Positions 10,530 through 24,601 of a stretch of DNA of 64,000 nucleotides are shown here, piece by piece. How positions within the stretch are numbered: the stretch's first letter is position 1; each line of letters starts with the position of its first letter. Where the stretch lies: assembly GCF_949987535.1 (NCBI RefSeq), contig NW_026646048.1, forward strand, positions 1 through 64,000, read 5' to 3'. Below the pieces are notes generated by a model. That model was not told where the DNA came from. It did no database searches and saw nothing but the letters and a program-made list of their open reading frames with translations. The translations under genes and the position numbers were made by a program. The stretch is from Balaenoptera acutorostrata (lineage: Eukaryota > Chordata > Mammalia > Artiodactyla > Balaenopteridae).

Positions 10530-12288
10530 GGAAACAGATTTCAGGAGGTAGATTCGAATCGCCTTGAAAGCACATGAAAAGCGGCAAAACGTGGACAATG
10601 ATGCCCTTGGCCAAAAAGGGCGTATGCGTTTTTTCCTGAATATATTCAGGAAAAAACGCATACGCCCTTTTTGGCCAACCAAGCAACCTGGAAAGGCCAA
10701 TCAGCGCTCCAAAGAAGTCTCGCTTCCCAGCGGGCAAAAGGGCCATGCGGAAAAAAGTGTCCAAACCAGAAATGCAGGACCGGCCATGGAGAAATGGGAG
10801 CCTTGCTACGCTGATGGGTGGGATGTAAATTGCCAACAGCCACTCTGGAGAAGTGTACGGTGTGTTCTGAAACATCTAAAAAACACAGCTTGGAGAGCAT
10901 AGGGCACTTCCACTCATGGGCGTATAAATTGGGAAAACTAAAAATCAGCAAGACACAGGCACCCCAAAGTTTAGGGCTGCTCTGTTGACAAGAACCCCCA
11001 CTTCATTACACCTTAAATATCCTAGGAAAGAGAAAAATGGATAAAGAAGTTGTGGTCCTCATGTACAATGGAATATCACTCAGCCATGAAATCAACGTCA
11101 TAAGGCTAGTAGCAGCACGATGAGTGGATTTAGGTACGACGATTCTAAGTGAAATAAGTCACACAGAAAAAGACACTTATCATAAGATATCACTTCGAGA
11201 GGGAATGTAAAAACCGCTACACTTGAACTGAATTACAAAACAGAACAGAGTCACACGTTTAGGAAACACACTATGGCTGCTGAACGGGAAAGGTGAGGTG
11301 GGGTGATGCATAAAACAAGGGTTTCAAATTAGCTCAGATACCGTTCCATAAACCCAATATGTAAGAGACAAGACCTATTCCTTTTTCAGTGAACTGGACT
11401 CAACACCCCCTATTCACCGCACAAGAATATATCTGACTAGTAAGAATCTTCAAACCTATGTATTGATATCTCTCCGTAAGTGAGTCAAGGGGGTGTAAAG
11501 CGGCATAAACACAGCCGTGAAAAGCAGCTAAACCCCATTATACAAATAAATTACTTTTCAAAACCCGTGAAACAAAGACAGTGAAAGAGAGAGAAATTCT
11601 TCCAAAATTCGTTCAGGGGCTGTGATGCAACCTGGATTGACCATATCTAGACCCACAGCTGATTGAGACATAAGGGTGGACACTCTTGGGGCTGAGAGGT
11701 TCGGTGAGGTTGGGTGAGCCAACGCAGACCCTTTCAAGTAATACTGCATGGTACCCATCCCATGGGTCCCAAATCTCCAGGTTCAAGGGCATCTTCCTAC
11801 GTCGAAAACAGGCATGAGAAACCCAGAAGACGGTACACCGTGTGATCGGGAAAGGTTTCTAAAACGCACCTCATTTCTCATCTCCTTTGCTCGGGTTCGC
11901 CATTCCAGCCGATTTACTAGCCATCTCCCTCCTTGGAGAATCAGCACCTTTAACCTCCTGTTCCGTACAGGTTGCAATTTGTCCTGAGGATGAACGGGAA
12001 GAGGGGGAACCAATGAGAGACTAGCTCTAGGTGTTGGGACAGGCACAGGTCACTCTATTTTCCCATCAGGAAGAAGAATTAAGCACAAGCTCAGCCTGCC
12101 CCCCAGAACCAGAAGAGGGCCTGAAGCAATCCTGCGCTTTTGCGGCCAGCTCCCAAAAAAGCGAGTTGAAAAATGGAGCTCAGGGGCACTGCAATTCACA
12201 AACCTGCAGAGTTTTAAATGATACCTCTCGTCCACAAATATATTAAGGGAAGGCAACGAAGAGGCTTTGAAAGCAAGGCAGAATTGCA
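10530..12288 (+). repeat. Satellite unit 7 (1,759 bp)
   Basis: Close to the left-hand consensus. Tail markers are GACGGTAC, TTTGCTC, TATTTTCCC and GGCACTGC. The palindrome at 10607-10678 is perfect. Confidence 0.97.
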
Positions 12289-14047
12289 GGAAACAGATTT
12301 CAGGAGGTAGATTCGAATCGCCTTGAAAGCACATGAAAAGCGGCAAAACGTGGACAATGATGCCCTTGGCCAAAAAGGGCCTATGTGTTTTTTCCTGAAT
12401 ATATTCAGGAAAAAACGCATACGCCCTTTTTGGCCAACCAAGCAACCTGGAAAGGCCAATCAGCGCTCCAAAGAAGTCTCGCTTCCCAGCGGGCAAAAGG
12501 GCCATGCGGAAACAAGTGTCCAAACCAGAAAGGCAGGACCGGCCATGGAGAAATGGGAGCCTTGCTACGCTGATGGGTGGGATGTAAATTGCCAACAGCC
12601 ACTCTGGAGACGTGTACGGTGTGTTCTGAAACATCTAAAAAACACAGCTTGGAGAGCATAGGGCACTTCCACTCATGGGCGTATAAATTGGGAAAACTAA
12701 AAATCAGCAAGACAGAGGCACCCCAAAGTTTAGGGCTGCTCTGTTGACAAGAACCCCCACTTCATTACACCTTAAATATCCTAGGAAAGAGAAAAATGGA
12801 TAAAGAAGTTGTGGTCCTCACGTACAATGGAATATCACTCAGCCATGAAATCCACGTCATAAGGCTAGTAGCAGCACGATGAGTGGATTTAGGTACGACG
12901 ATTCTAAGTGAAATAAGTCACACAGAAAAAGACACTTATCATAAGATATCACTTCGAGAGGGAATGTAAAAACCGCTACACTTGAACTGAATTACAAAAC
13001 AGAACAGAGTCCCACGTTTAGGAAACACACTATGGCTGCTGAACGGGAAAGGTGAGGTGGGGTGATGCATAAAACAAGGGTTTCAAATTAGCTCAGATAC
13101 CGTTCCATAAACCCAATATGTAAGAGACAAGACCTATTCCTTTTTCAGTGAACTGGACTCAACACCCCCTATTCACCGCACAAGAATATATCTGACTAGT
13201 AAGAATCTTCAAACCTATGTATTGATATCTCTCCGTAAGTGAGTCAAGGGGGTGTAAAGCGGCATAAACACAGCCGTGAAAAGCAGCTAAACCCCATTAT
13301 ACAAATAAATTACTTTTCAAAACCCGTGAAACAAAGACAGTGAAAGAGAGAGAAATTCTTCCAAAATTCGTTCAGGGGCTGTGATGCAACCTGGATTGAC
13401 CATATCTAGACCCACAGCTGATTGAGACATAAGGGTGGACACTCTTGGGGCTGAGAGGTTCGGTGAGGTTGGGTGAGCCAACGCAGACCCTTTCAAGTAA
13501 TACTGCATGGTACCCATCCCATGGGTCCCAAATCTCCAGTTTCAAGGGCATCTTCCTACGTCGAAAACAGGCATGAGAAACCCAGAAGACGGTACACCGT
13601 GTGATCGGGAAAGGTTTCTAAAACGCACCTCATTTCTCATCTCCTTGGCTCGGGTTCGCCATTCCAGCCGATTTACTAGCCATCTCCCTCCTTGGAGAAT
13701 CAGCACCTTTAACCTCCTGTTCCGTACAGGTTGCAATTTGTCCTGAGGATGAACGGGAAGAGGGGGAACCAATGAGAGACTAGCTCTAGGTGTTGGGACA
13801 GGCACAGGTCACTCTATGTTCCCATCAGGAAGAAGAATTAAGCACAAGCTCAGCCTGCCCCCCAGAACCAGAAGAGGGCCTGAAGCAATCCTGCGCTTTT
13901 GCGGCCAGCTCCCAAAAAAGCGAGTTGAAAAATGGAGCTCAGGGGCCCTGCAATTCACAAACCTGCAGAGTTTTAAATGATACCTCTCGTCCACAAATAT
14001 ATTAAGGGAAGGCAACGAAGAGGCTTTGAAAGCAAGGCAGAATTGCA
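12289..14047 (+). repeat. Satellite unit 8 (1,759 bp), pair partner of unit 9
   Basis: Shares GAAACAAGTG, AGAAAGGCAGG, GACAGAGGCAC, AATCCACG and GTCCCACG with unit 9. Private changes are GAGACGTGTACGG near 12606, CTCACGTAC near 12817 and CCAGTTTCAAG near 13537. The palindrome has two left-arm changes. Confidence 0.97.
12366..12437. repeat. Palindrome copy with two left-arm substitutions, unit 8
   Basis: GGGCCTATGTG replaces GGGCGTATGCG in the left arm. The right arm is consensus, so two mismatches break the duplex and neither is compensated. Confidence 0.95.
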
Positions 14048-15806
14048 GGAAACAGATTTCAGGAGGTAGATTCGAATCGCCTTGAAAGCACATGAAAAGC
14101 GGCAAAACGTGGACAATGATGCCCTTGGCCAAAAAGGGCGTATGCGTTTTTTCCTGAATATATTCAGGAAAAAACGCATACGCCCTTTTTGGCCAACCAA
14201 GCAACCTGGAAAGGCCAATCAGCGCTCCAAAGAAGTCTCGCTTCCCAGCGGGCAAAAGGGCCATGCGGAAACAAGTGTCCAAACCAGAAAGGCAGGACCG
14301 GCCATGGAGAAATGGGAGCCTTGCTACGCTGATGGGTGGGATGTAAATTGCCAACAGCCACTCTGGAGAAGTGTACGGTGTGTTCTGAAACATCTAAAAA
14401 ACACAGCTTGGAGAGCATAGGGCACTTCCACTCATGGGCGTATAAATTGGGAAAACTAAAAATCAGCAAGACAGAGGCACCCCAAAGTTTAGGGCTGCTC
14501 TGTTGACAAGAACCCCCACTTCATTACACCTTAAATATCCTAGGAAAGAGAAAAATGGATAAAGAAGTTGTGGTCCTCATGTACAATGGAATATCACTCA
14601 GCCATGAAATCCACGTCATAAGGCTAGTAGCAGCACGATGAGTGGATTTAGGTACGACGATTCTAAGTGAAATAAGTCACACAGAAAAAGACACTTATCA
14701 TAAGATATCACTTCGAGAGGGAATGTAAAAACCGCTACACTTGAACTGAATTACAAAACAGAACAGAGTCCCACGTTTAGGAAACACACTATGGCTGCTG
14801 AACGGGAAAGGTGAGGTGGGGTGATGCATAAAACAAGGGTTTCAAATTAGCTCAGATACCGTTCCATAAACCCAATATGTAAGAGACAAGACCTATTCCT
14901 TTTTCAGTGAACTGGACTCAACACCCCCTATTCACCGCACAAGAATATATCTGACTAGTAAGAATCTTCAAACCTATGTATTGATATCTCTCCGTAAGTG
15001 AGTCAAGGGGGTGTAAAGCGGCATAAACACAGCCGTGAAAAGCAGCTAAACCCCATTATACAAATAAATTACTTTTCAAAACCCGTGAAACAAAGACAGT
15101 GAAAGAGAGAGAAATTCTTCCAAAATTCGTTCAGGGGCTGTGATGCAACCTGGATTGACCATATCTAGACCCACAGCTGATTGAGACATAAGGCTGGACA
15201 CTCTTGGGGCTGAGAGGTTCGGTGAGGTTGGGTGAGCCAACGCAGACCCTTTCAAGTAATACTGCATGGTACCCATCCCATGGGTCCCAAATCTCCAGGT
15301 TCAAGGGCATCTTCCTACGTCGAAAACAGGCATGAGAAACCCAGAAGATGGTACACCGTGTGATCGGGAAAGGTTTCTAAAACGCACCTCATTTCTCATC
15401 TCCTTGGCTCGGGTTCGCCATTCCAGCCGATTTACTAGCCATCTCCCTCCTTGGAGAATCAGCACCTTTAACCTCCTGTTCCGTACAGGTTGCAATTTGT
15501 CCTGAGGATGAACGGGAAGAGGGGGAACCAATGAGAGACTAGCTCTAGGTGTTGGGACAGGCACAGGTCACTCTATGTTCCCATCAGGAAGAAGAATTAA
15601 GCACAAGCTCAGCCTGCCCCCCAGAACCAGAAGAGGGCCTGAAGCAATCCTGCGCTTTTGCGGCCAGCTCCCAAAAAAGCGAGTTGAAAAATGGAGCTCA
15701 GGGGCCCTGCAATTCACAAACCTGCAGAGTTTTAAATGATACCTCTCGTCCACAAATATATTAAGGGAAGGCAACGAAGAGGCTTTGAAAGCAAGGCAGA
15801 ATTGCA
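14048..15806 (+). repeat. Satellite unit 9 (1,759 bp), pair partner of unit 8
   Basis: Carries the five unit-8 markers listed for that unit plus a private AAGGCTGGAC near 15190. The palindrome at 14125-14196 is perfect, so the unit-8 palindrome changes arose after the two units separated, or were corrected here. Confidence 0.97.
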
Positions 15807-17565
15807 GGAAACAGATTTCAGGAGGTAGATTCGAATCGCCTTGAAAGCACATGAAAAGCGGCAAAACGTGGACAATGATGCCCTTGGCCAAAAAGGGCGT
15901 ATGCGTTTTTTCCTGAATATATTCAGGAAAAAACGCATACGCCCTTTTTGGCCAACCAAGCAACCTGGAAAGGCCAATCAGCGCTCCAAAGAAGTCTCGC
16001 TTCCCAGCGGGCAAAAGGGCCATGCGGAAAAAAGTGTCCAAACCAGAAAGGCAGGACCGGCCATGGAGAAATGGGAGCCTTGCTACGCTGATGGGTGGGA
16101 TGTAAATTGCCAACAGCCACTCTGGAGAAGTGTACGGTGTGTTCTGAAACATCTAAAACACACAGCTTGGAGAGCATAGGGCACTTCCACTCATGGGCGT
16201 ATAAATTGGGAAAACTAAAAATCAGCAAGACACAGGCACCCCAAAGTTTAGGGCTGCTCTGTTGACAAGAACCCCCACTTCATTACACCTTAAATATCCT
16301 AGGAAAGAGAAAAATGGATAAAGAAGTTGTGGTCCTCATGTACAATGGAATATCACTCAGCCATGAAATCAACGTCATAAGGCTAGTAGCAGCACGATGA
16401 GTGGATTTAGGTACGACGATTCTAAGTGAAATAAGTCACACAGAAAAAGACACTTATCATAAGATATCACTTCGAGAGGGAATGTAAAAACCGCTACACT
16501 TGAACTGAATTACAAAACAGAACAGAGTCACACGTTTAGGAAACACACTATGGCTGCTGAACGGGAAAGGTGAGGTGGGGTGATGCATAAAACAAGGGTT
16601 TCAAATTAGCTCAGATACCGTTCCATAAACCCAATATGTAAGAGACAAGACCTATTCCTTTTTCAGTGAACTGGACACAACACCCCCTATTCACCGCACA
16701 AGAATATATCTGACTAGTAAGAATCTTCAAACCTATGTATTGATATCTCTCCGTAAGTGAGTCAAGGGGGTGTAAAGCGGCATAAACACAGCCGTGAAAA
16801 GCAGCTAAACCCCATTATACAAATAAATTACTTTTCAAAACCCGTGAAACAAAGACAGTGAAAGAGAGAGAAATTCTTCCAAAATTCGTTCAGGGGCTGT
16901 GATGCAACCTGGATTGACCATATCTAGACCCACAGCTGATTGAGACATAAGGGTGGACACTCTTGGGGCTGAGAGGTTCGGTGAGGTTGGGTGAGCCAAC
17001 GCAGACCCTTTCAAGTAATACTGCATGGTACCCATCCCATGGGTCCCAAATCTCCAGGTTCAAGGGCATCTTCCTACGTCGAAAACAGGCATGAGAAACC
17101 CAGAAGACGGTACACCGTGTGATCGGGAAAGGTTTCTAAAACGCACCTCATTTCTCATCTCCTTGGCTCGGGTTCGCCATTCCAGCCGATTTACTAGCCA
17201 TCTCCCTCCTTGGAGAATCAGCACCTTTAACCTCCTGTTCCGTACAGGTTGCAATTTGTCCTGAGGATGAACGGGAAGAGGGGGAACCAATGAGAGACTA
17301 GCTCTAGGTGTTGGGACAGGCACAGGTCACTCTATGTCCCCATCAGGAAGAAGAATTAAGCACAAGCTCAGCCTGCCCCCCAGAACCAGAAGAGGGCCTG
17401 AAGCAATCCTGCGCTTTTGCGGCCAGCTCCCAAAAAAGCGAGTTGAAAAATGGAGCTCAGGGGCCCTGCAATTCACAAACCTGCAGAGTTTTAAATGATA
17501 CCTCTCGTCCACAAATATATTAAGGGAAGGCAACGAAGAGGCTTTGAAAGCAAGGCAGAATTGCA
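15807..17565 (+). repeat. Satellite unit 10 (1,759 bp), pair partner of unit 11
   Basis: Shares AAAACACACAG near 16155 with unit 11. It has AGAAAGGCAGG but keeps GAAAAAAGTG, so it is a mosaic of markers. Private GGACACAAC occurs near 16674 and TATGTCCCC near 17333. The palindrome at 15884-15955 is perfect. Confidence 0.97.
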
Positions 17566-19324
17566 GGAAACAGATTTCAGGAGGTAGATTCGAATCGCCT
17601 TGAAAGCACATGAAAAGCGGCAAAACGTGGACAATGATGCCCTTGGCCAAAAAGGGCGTATGCGTTTTTTCCTGAATATATTCAGGAAAAAACGCATACG
17701 CCCTTTTTGGCCAACCAAGCAACCTGGAAAGGCCAATCAGCGCTCCAAAGAAGTCTCGCTTCCCAGCGGGCAAAAGGGCCATGCGGAAACAAGTGTCCAA
17801 ACCAGAAAGGCAGGACCGGCCATGGAGAAATGGGAGCCTTGCTACGCTGATGGGTGGGATGTAAATTGCCAACAGCCACTCTGGAGAAGTGTACGGTGTG
17901 TTCTGAAACATCTAAAACACACAGCTTGGAGAGCATAGGGCACTTCCACTCATGGGCGTATAAATTGGGAAAACTAAAAATCAGCAAGACACAGGCACCC
18001 CAAAGTTTAGGGCTGCTCTGTTGACAAGAACCCCCACTTCATTACACCTTAAATATCCTAGGAAAGAGAAAAATGGATAAAGAAGTTGTGGTCCTCATGT
18101 ACAATGGAATATCACTCAGCCATGAAATCAACGTCATAAGGCTAGTAGCAGCACGATGAGTGGATTTAGGTACGACGATTCTAAGTGAAATAAGTCACAC
18201 AGAAAAAGACACTTATCATAAGATATCACTTCGAGAGGGAATGTAAAAACCGCTACACTTGAACTGAATTACAAAACAGAACAGAGTCACACGTTTAGGA
18301 AACACACTATGGCTGCTGAACGGGAAAGGTGAGGTGGGGTGATGCATAAAACAAGGGTTTCAAATTAGCTCAGATACCGTTCCATAAACCCAATATGTAA
18401 GAGACAAGACCTATTCCTTTTTCAGTGAACTGGACTCAACACCCCCTATTCACCGCACAAGAATATATCTGACTAGTAAGAATCTTCAAACCTATGTATT
18501 GATATCTCTCCGAAAGTGAGTCAAGGGGGTGTAAAGCGGCATAAACACAGCCGTGAAAAGCAGCTAAACCCCATTATACAAATAAATTACTTTTCAAAAC
18601 CCGTGAAACAAAGACAGTGAAAGAGAGAGAAATTCTTCCAAAATTCGTTCAGGGGCTGTGATGCAACCTGGATTGACCATATCTAGACCCACAGCTGATT
18701 GAAACATAAGGGTGGACACTCTTGGGGCTGAGAGGTTCGGTGAGGTTGGGTGAGCCAACGCAGACCCTTTCAAGTAATACTGCATGGTACCCATCCCATG
18801 GGTCCCAAATCTCCAGGTTCAAGGGCATCTTCCTACGTCGAAAACAGGCATGAGAAACCCAGAAGACGGTACACCGTGTGATCGGGAAAGGTTTCTAAAA
18901 CGCACCTCATTTCTCATCTCCTTGGCTCGGGTTCGCCATTCCAGCCGATTTACTAGCCATCTCCCTCCTTGGAGAATCAGCACCTTTAACCTCCTGTTCC
19001 GTACAGGTTGCAATTTGTCCTGAGGATGAACGGGAAGAGGGGGAACCAATGAGAGACTAGCTCTAGGTGTTGGGACAGGCACAGGTCACTCTATGTTCCC
19101 ATCAGGAAGAAGAATTAAGCACAAGCTCAGCCTGCCCCCCAGAACCAGAAGAGGGCCTGAAGCAATCCTGCGCATTTGCGGCCAGCTCCCAAAAAAGCGA
19201 GTTGAAAAATGGAGCTCAGGGGCCCTGCAATTCACAAACCTGCAGAGTTTTAAATGATACCTCTCGTCCACAAATATATTAAGGGAAGGCAACGAAGAGG
19301 CTTTGAAAGCAAGGCAGAATTGCA
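17566..19324 (+). repeat. Satellite unit 11 (1,759 bp), pair partner of unit 10
   Basis: Has GAAACAAGTG, AGAAAGGCAGG and AAAACACACAG. Private changes are TCCGAAAGTG near 18509 and GATTGAAACAT near 18697. The tail has GCATTTGC. The palindrome at 17643-17714 is perfect. Confidence 0.97.
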
Positions 19325-21083
19325 GGAAACAGATTTCAGGAGGTAGATTCGAATCGCCTTGAAAGCACATGAAAAGCGGCAAAACGTGGACAATGATGCC
19401 CTTGGCCAAAAAGGGCGTATGCGTTTTTTCCTGAATATATTCAGGAAAAAACGCATACGCCATTTTTGGCCAACCAAGCAACCTGGAAAGGCCAATCAGC
19501 GCTCCAAAGAAGTCTCGCTTCCCAGCGGGCAAAAGGGCCATGCGGAAACAAGTGTCCAAACCAGAAAGGCAGGACCGGCCATGGAGAAATGGGAGCCTTG
19601 CTACGCTGATGGGTGGGATGTAAATTGCCAACAGCCACTCTGGAGAAGTGTACGGTGTGTTCTGAAACATCTAAAAAACACAGCTTGGAGAGCATAGGGC
19701 ACTTCCACTCATGGGCGTATAAATTGGGAAAACTAAAAATCAGCAAGACACAGGCACCCCAAAGTTTAGGGCTGCTCTGTTGACAAGAACCCCCACTTCA
19801 TTACACCTTAAATATCCTAGGAAAGAGAAAAATGGATAAAGAAGTTGTGGTCCTCATGTACAATGGAATATCACTCAGCCATGAAATCCACGTCATAAGG
19901 CTAGTAGCAGCACGATGAGTGGATTTAGGTACGACGATTCTAAGTGAAATAAGTCACACAGAAAAAGACACTTATCATAAGATATCACTTCGAAAGGGAA
20001 TGTAAAAACCGCTACACTTGAACTGAATTACAAAACAGAACAGAGTCACACGTTTAGGAAACACACTATGGCTGCTGAACGGGAAAGGTGAGGTGGGGTG
20101 ATGCATAAAACAAGGGTTTCAAATTAGCTCAGATACCGTTCCATAAACCCAATATGTAAGAGACAAGACCTATTCCTTTTTCAGTGAACTGGACTCAACA
20201 CCCCCTATTCACCGCACAAGAATATATCTGCCTAGTAAGAATCTTCAAACCTATGTATTGATATCTCTCCGTAAGTGAGTCAAGGGGGTGTAAAGCGGCA
20301 TAAACACAGCCGTGAAAAGCAGCTAAACCCCATTATACAAATAAATTACTTTTCAAAACCCGTGAAACAAAGACAGTGAAAGAGAGAGAAATTCTTCCAA
20401 AATTCGTTCAGGGGCTGTGATGCAACCTGGATTGACCATATCTAGACCCACAGCTGATTGAGACATAAGGGTGGACACTCTTGGGGCTGAGAGGTTCGGT
20501 GAGGTTGGGTGAGCCAACGCAGACCCTTTCAAGTAATACTGCATGGTACCCATCCCATGGGTCCCAAATCTCCAGGTTCAAGGGCATCTTCCTACGTCGA
20601 AAACAGGCATGAGAAACCCAGAAGATGGTACACCGTGTGATCGGGAAAGGTTTCTAAAACGCACCTCATTTCTCATCTCCTTGGCTCGGGTTCGCCATTC
20701 CAGCCGATTTACTAGCCATCTCCCTCCTTGGAGAATCAGCACATTTAACCTCCTGTTCCGTACAGGTTGCAATTTGTCCTGAGGATGAACGGGAAGAGGG
20801 GGAACCAATGAGAGACTAGCTCTAGGTGTTGGGACAGGCACAGGTCACTCTATTTTCCCATCAGGAAGAAGAATTAAGCACAAGCTCAGCCTGCCCCCCA
20901 GAACCAGAAGAGGGCCTGAAGCAATCCTGCGCATTTGCGGCCAGCTCCCAAAAAAGCGAGTTGAAAAATGGAGCTCAGGGGCCCTGCAATTCACAAACCT
21001 GCAGAGTTTTAAATGATACCTCTCGTCCACAAATATATTAAGGGAAGGCAACGAAGAGGCTCTGAAAGCAAGGCAGAATTGCA
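19325..21083 (+). repeat. Satellite unit 12 (1,759 bp)
   Basis: Last unit with the GAAACAAGTG/AGAAAGGCAGG pair. Private changes are CGAAAGGG near 19991, TCTGCCTAGT near 20227, GCACATTTAACC near 20739 and GGCTCTGAAAG near 21059. The right arm of the palindrome is mutated. Confidence 0.97.
19402..19473. repeat. Palindrome copy with one right-arm substitution, unit 12
   Basis: CGCCATTTTTGG replaces CGCCCTTTTTGG in the right arm. The left arm is consensus. Confidence 0.95.
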
Positions 21084-22842
21084 GGAAACAGATTTCAGGA
21101 GGTAGATTCGAATCGCCTTGAAAGCACATGAAAAGCGGCAAAACGTGGACAATGATGCCCTTGGCCAAAAAGGGCGTATGCGTTTTTTCCTGAATATATT
21201 CAGGAAAAAACGCATACGCCCTTTTTGGCCAACCAAGCAACCTGGAAAGGCCAATCAGCGCTCCAAAGAAGTCTCGCTTCCCAGCGGGCAAAAGGGCAAT
21301 GGGGAAAAACGTGTCCAAACCAGAAATGCAGGACCGGCCATGGAGAAATGGGAGCCTTGCTACGCTGATGGGTGGGATGTAAATTGCCAACAGCCACTCT
21401 GGAGAAGTGTACGGTGTGTTCTGAAACATCTAAAAAACACAGCTTGGAGAGCATAGGGCACTTCCACTCATGGGCGTATAAATTGGGAAAACTAAAAATC
21501 AGCAAGACACAGGCACCCCAAAGTTTAGGGCTGCTCTGTTGACAAGAACCCCCACTTCATTACACCTTAAATATCCTAGGAAAGAGAAAAATGGATAAAG
21601 AAGTTGTGGTCCTCATGTACAATGGAATATCACTCAGCCATGAAATCCACGTCATAAGGCTAGTAGCAGCACGATGAGTGGATTTAGGTACGAGGATTCT
21701 AAGTGAAATAAGTCACACAGAAAAAGACACTTATCATAAGATATCACTTCGAGAGGGAATGTAAAAACCGCTACACTTGAACTGAATTACAAAACAGAAC
21801 AGAGTCACACGTTTAGGAAACACACTATGGCTGCTGAACGGGAAAGGTGAGGTGGGGTGATGCATAAAACAAGGGTTTCAAATTAGCTCAGATACCGTTC
21901 CATAAACCCAATATGTAAGAGACAAGACCTATTCCTTTTTCAGTGAACTGGACTCAACACCCCCTATTCACCGCACAAGAATATATCTGACTAGTAAGAA
22001 TCTTCAAACCTATGTATTGATATCTCTCCGTAAGTGAGTCAAGGGGGTGTAAAGCGGCATAAACACAGCCGTGAAAAGCAGCTAAACCCCATTATACAAA
22101 TAAATTACTTTTCAAAACCCGTGAAACAAAGACAGTGAAAGAGAGAGAAATTCTTCCAAAATTCGTTCAGGGGCTGTGATGCAACCTGGATTGACCATAT
22201 CTAGACCCACAGCTGGTTGAGACATAAGGGTGGACACTCTTGGGGCTGAGAGGTTCGGTGAGGTTGGGTGAGCCAACGCAGACCCTTTCAAGTAATACTG
22301 CATGGTACCCATCCCATGGGTCCCAAATCTCCAGGTTCAAGGGCATCTTCCTACGTCGAAAACAGGCATGAGAAACCCAGAAGATGGTACACCGTGTGAT
22401 CGGGAAAGGTTTCTAAAACGCACCTCATTTCTCATCTCCTTGGCTCGGGTTCGCCATTCCAGCCGATTTACTAGCCATCTCCCTCCTTGGAGAATCAGCA
22501 CCTTTAACCTCCTGTTCCGTACAGGTTGCAATTTGTCCTGAGGATGAACGGGAAGAGGGGGAACCAATGAGAGACTAGCTCTAGGTGTTGGGACAGGCAC
22601 AGGTCACTCTATTTTCCCATCAGGAAGAAGAATTAAGCACAAGCTCAGCCTGCCCCCCAGAACCAGAAGAGGGCCTGAAGCAATCCTGCGCATTTGCGGC
22701 CAGCTCCCAAAAAAGCGAGTTGAAAAATGGAGCTCAGGGGCCCTGCAATTCACAAACCTGCAGAGTTTTAAATGATACCTCTCGTCCACAAATATATTAA
22801 GGGAAGGCAACGAAGAGGCTTTGAAAGCAAGGCAGAATTGCA
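21084..22842 (+). repeat. Satellite unit 13 (1,759 bp), pair partner of unit 14
   Basis: Shares ATGGGGAAAAACGTG near 21299 with unit 14, two clustered changes against ATGCGGAAAAAAGTG elsewhere. Private changes are GGGCAATGG near 21295, ACGAGGATTC near 21691 and AGCTGGTTGAG near 22211. The palindrome at 21161-21232 is perfect. Confidence 0.97.
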
Positions 22843-24601
22843 GGAAACAGATTTCAGGAGGTAGATTCGAATCGCCTTGAAAGCACATGAAAAGCGGCAA
22901 AACGTGGACAATGATGCCCTTGGCCAAAAAGGGCGTATGCGTTTTTTCCTGAATATATTCAGGAAAAAACGCATACGCCCTTTTTGGCCAACCAAGCAAC
23001 CTGGAAAGGCCAATCAGCGCTCCAAAGAAGTCTCGCTTCCCAGCGGGCAAAAGGGCCATGGGGAAAAACGTGTCCAAACCAGAAATGCAGGACCGGCCAT
23101 GGAGAAATGGGAGCCTTGCTACGCTGATGGGTGGGATGTAAATTGCCAACAGCCACTCTGGAGAAGTGTACGGTGTGTTCTGAAACATCTAAAAAACACA
23201 GCTTGGAGAGCATAGGGCACTTCCACTCATGGGCGTATAAATTGGGAAAACGAAAAATCAGCAAGACACAGGCACCCCAAAGTTTAGGGCTGCTCTGTTG
23301 ACAAGAACCCCCACTTCATTACACCTTAAATATCCTAGGAAAGAGAAAAATGGATAAAGAAGTTGTGGTCCTCATGTACAATGGAATATCACTCAGCCAT
23401 GAAATCCACGTCATAAGGCTAGTAGCAGCACGATGAGTGGATTTAGGTACGACGATTCTAAGTGAAATAAGTCACACAGAAAAAGACACTTATCATAAGA
23501 TATCACTTCGAGAGGGAATGTAAAAACCGCTACACTTGAACTGAATTACAAAACAGAACAGAGTCACACGTTTAGGAAACACACTATGGCTGCTGAACGG
23601 GAAAGGTGAGGTGGGGTGATGCATAAAACAAGGGTTTCAAATTAGCTCAGATACCGTTCCATAAACCCAATATGTAAGAGACAAGAACTATTCCTTTTTC
23701 AGTGAACTGGACTCAACACCCCCTATTCACCGCACAAGAATATATCTGACTAGTAAGAATCTTCAAACCTATGTATTGATATCTCTCCGTAAGTGAGTCA
23801 AGGGGGTGTAAAGCGGCATAAACACAGCCGTGAAAAGCAGCTAAACCCCATTATACAAATAAATTACTTTTCAAAACCCGTGAAACAAAGACAGTGAAAG
23901 AGAGAGAAATTCTTCCAAAATTCGTTCAGGGGCTGTGATGCAACCTGGATTGACCATATCTAGACCCACAGCTGATTGAGACATAAGGGTGGACACTCTT
24001 GGGGCTGAGAGGTTCGGTGAGGTTGGGTGAGCCAACGCAGACCCTTTCAAGTAATACTGCATGGTACCCATCCCATGGGTCCCAAATCTCCAGGTTCAAG
24101 GGCATCTTCCTACGTCGAAAACAGGCATGAGAAACCCAGAAGATGGTACACCGTGTGATCGGGAAAGGTTTCTAAAACGCACCTCATTTCTCATCTCCTT
24201 GGCTCGGGTTCGCCATTCCAGCCGATTTACTAGCCATCTCCCTCCTTGGAGAATCAGCACCTTTAACCTCCTGTTCCGTACAGGTTGCAATTTGTCCTGA
24301 GGATAAACGGGAAGAGGGGGAACCAATGAGAGACTAGCTCTAGGTGTTGGGACAGGCACAGGTCACTCTATGTTCCCATCAGGAAGAAGAATTAAGCACA
24401 AGCTCAGCCTGCCCCCCAGAACCAGAAGAGGGCCTGAAGCAATCCTGCGCTTTTGCGGCCAGCTCCCAAAAAAGCGAGTTGAAAAATGGAGCTCAGGGGC
24501 CCTGCAATTCACAAACCTGCAGAGTTTTAAATGATACCTCTCGTCCACAAATATATTAAGGGAAGGCAACGAAGAGGCTTTGAAAGCAAGGCAGAATTGC
24601 A
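22843..24601 (+). repeat. Satellite unit 14 (1,759 bp), pair partner of unit 13
   Basis: Shares the ATGGGGAAAAACGTG cluster with unit 13. Private changes are GAAAACGAAAAATC near 23247, CAAGAACTATTCC near 23683 and GAGGATAAACGGG near 24299. The palindrome at 22920-22991 is perfect. Confidence 0.97.
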
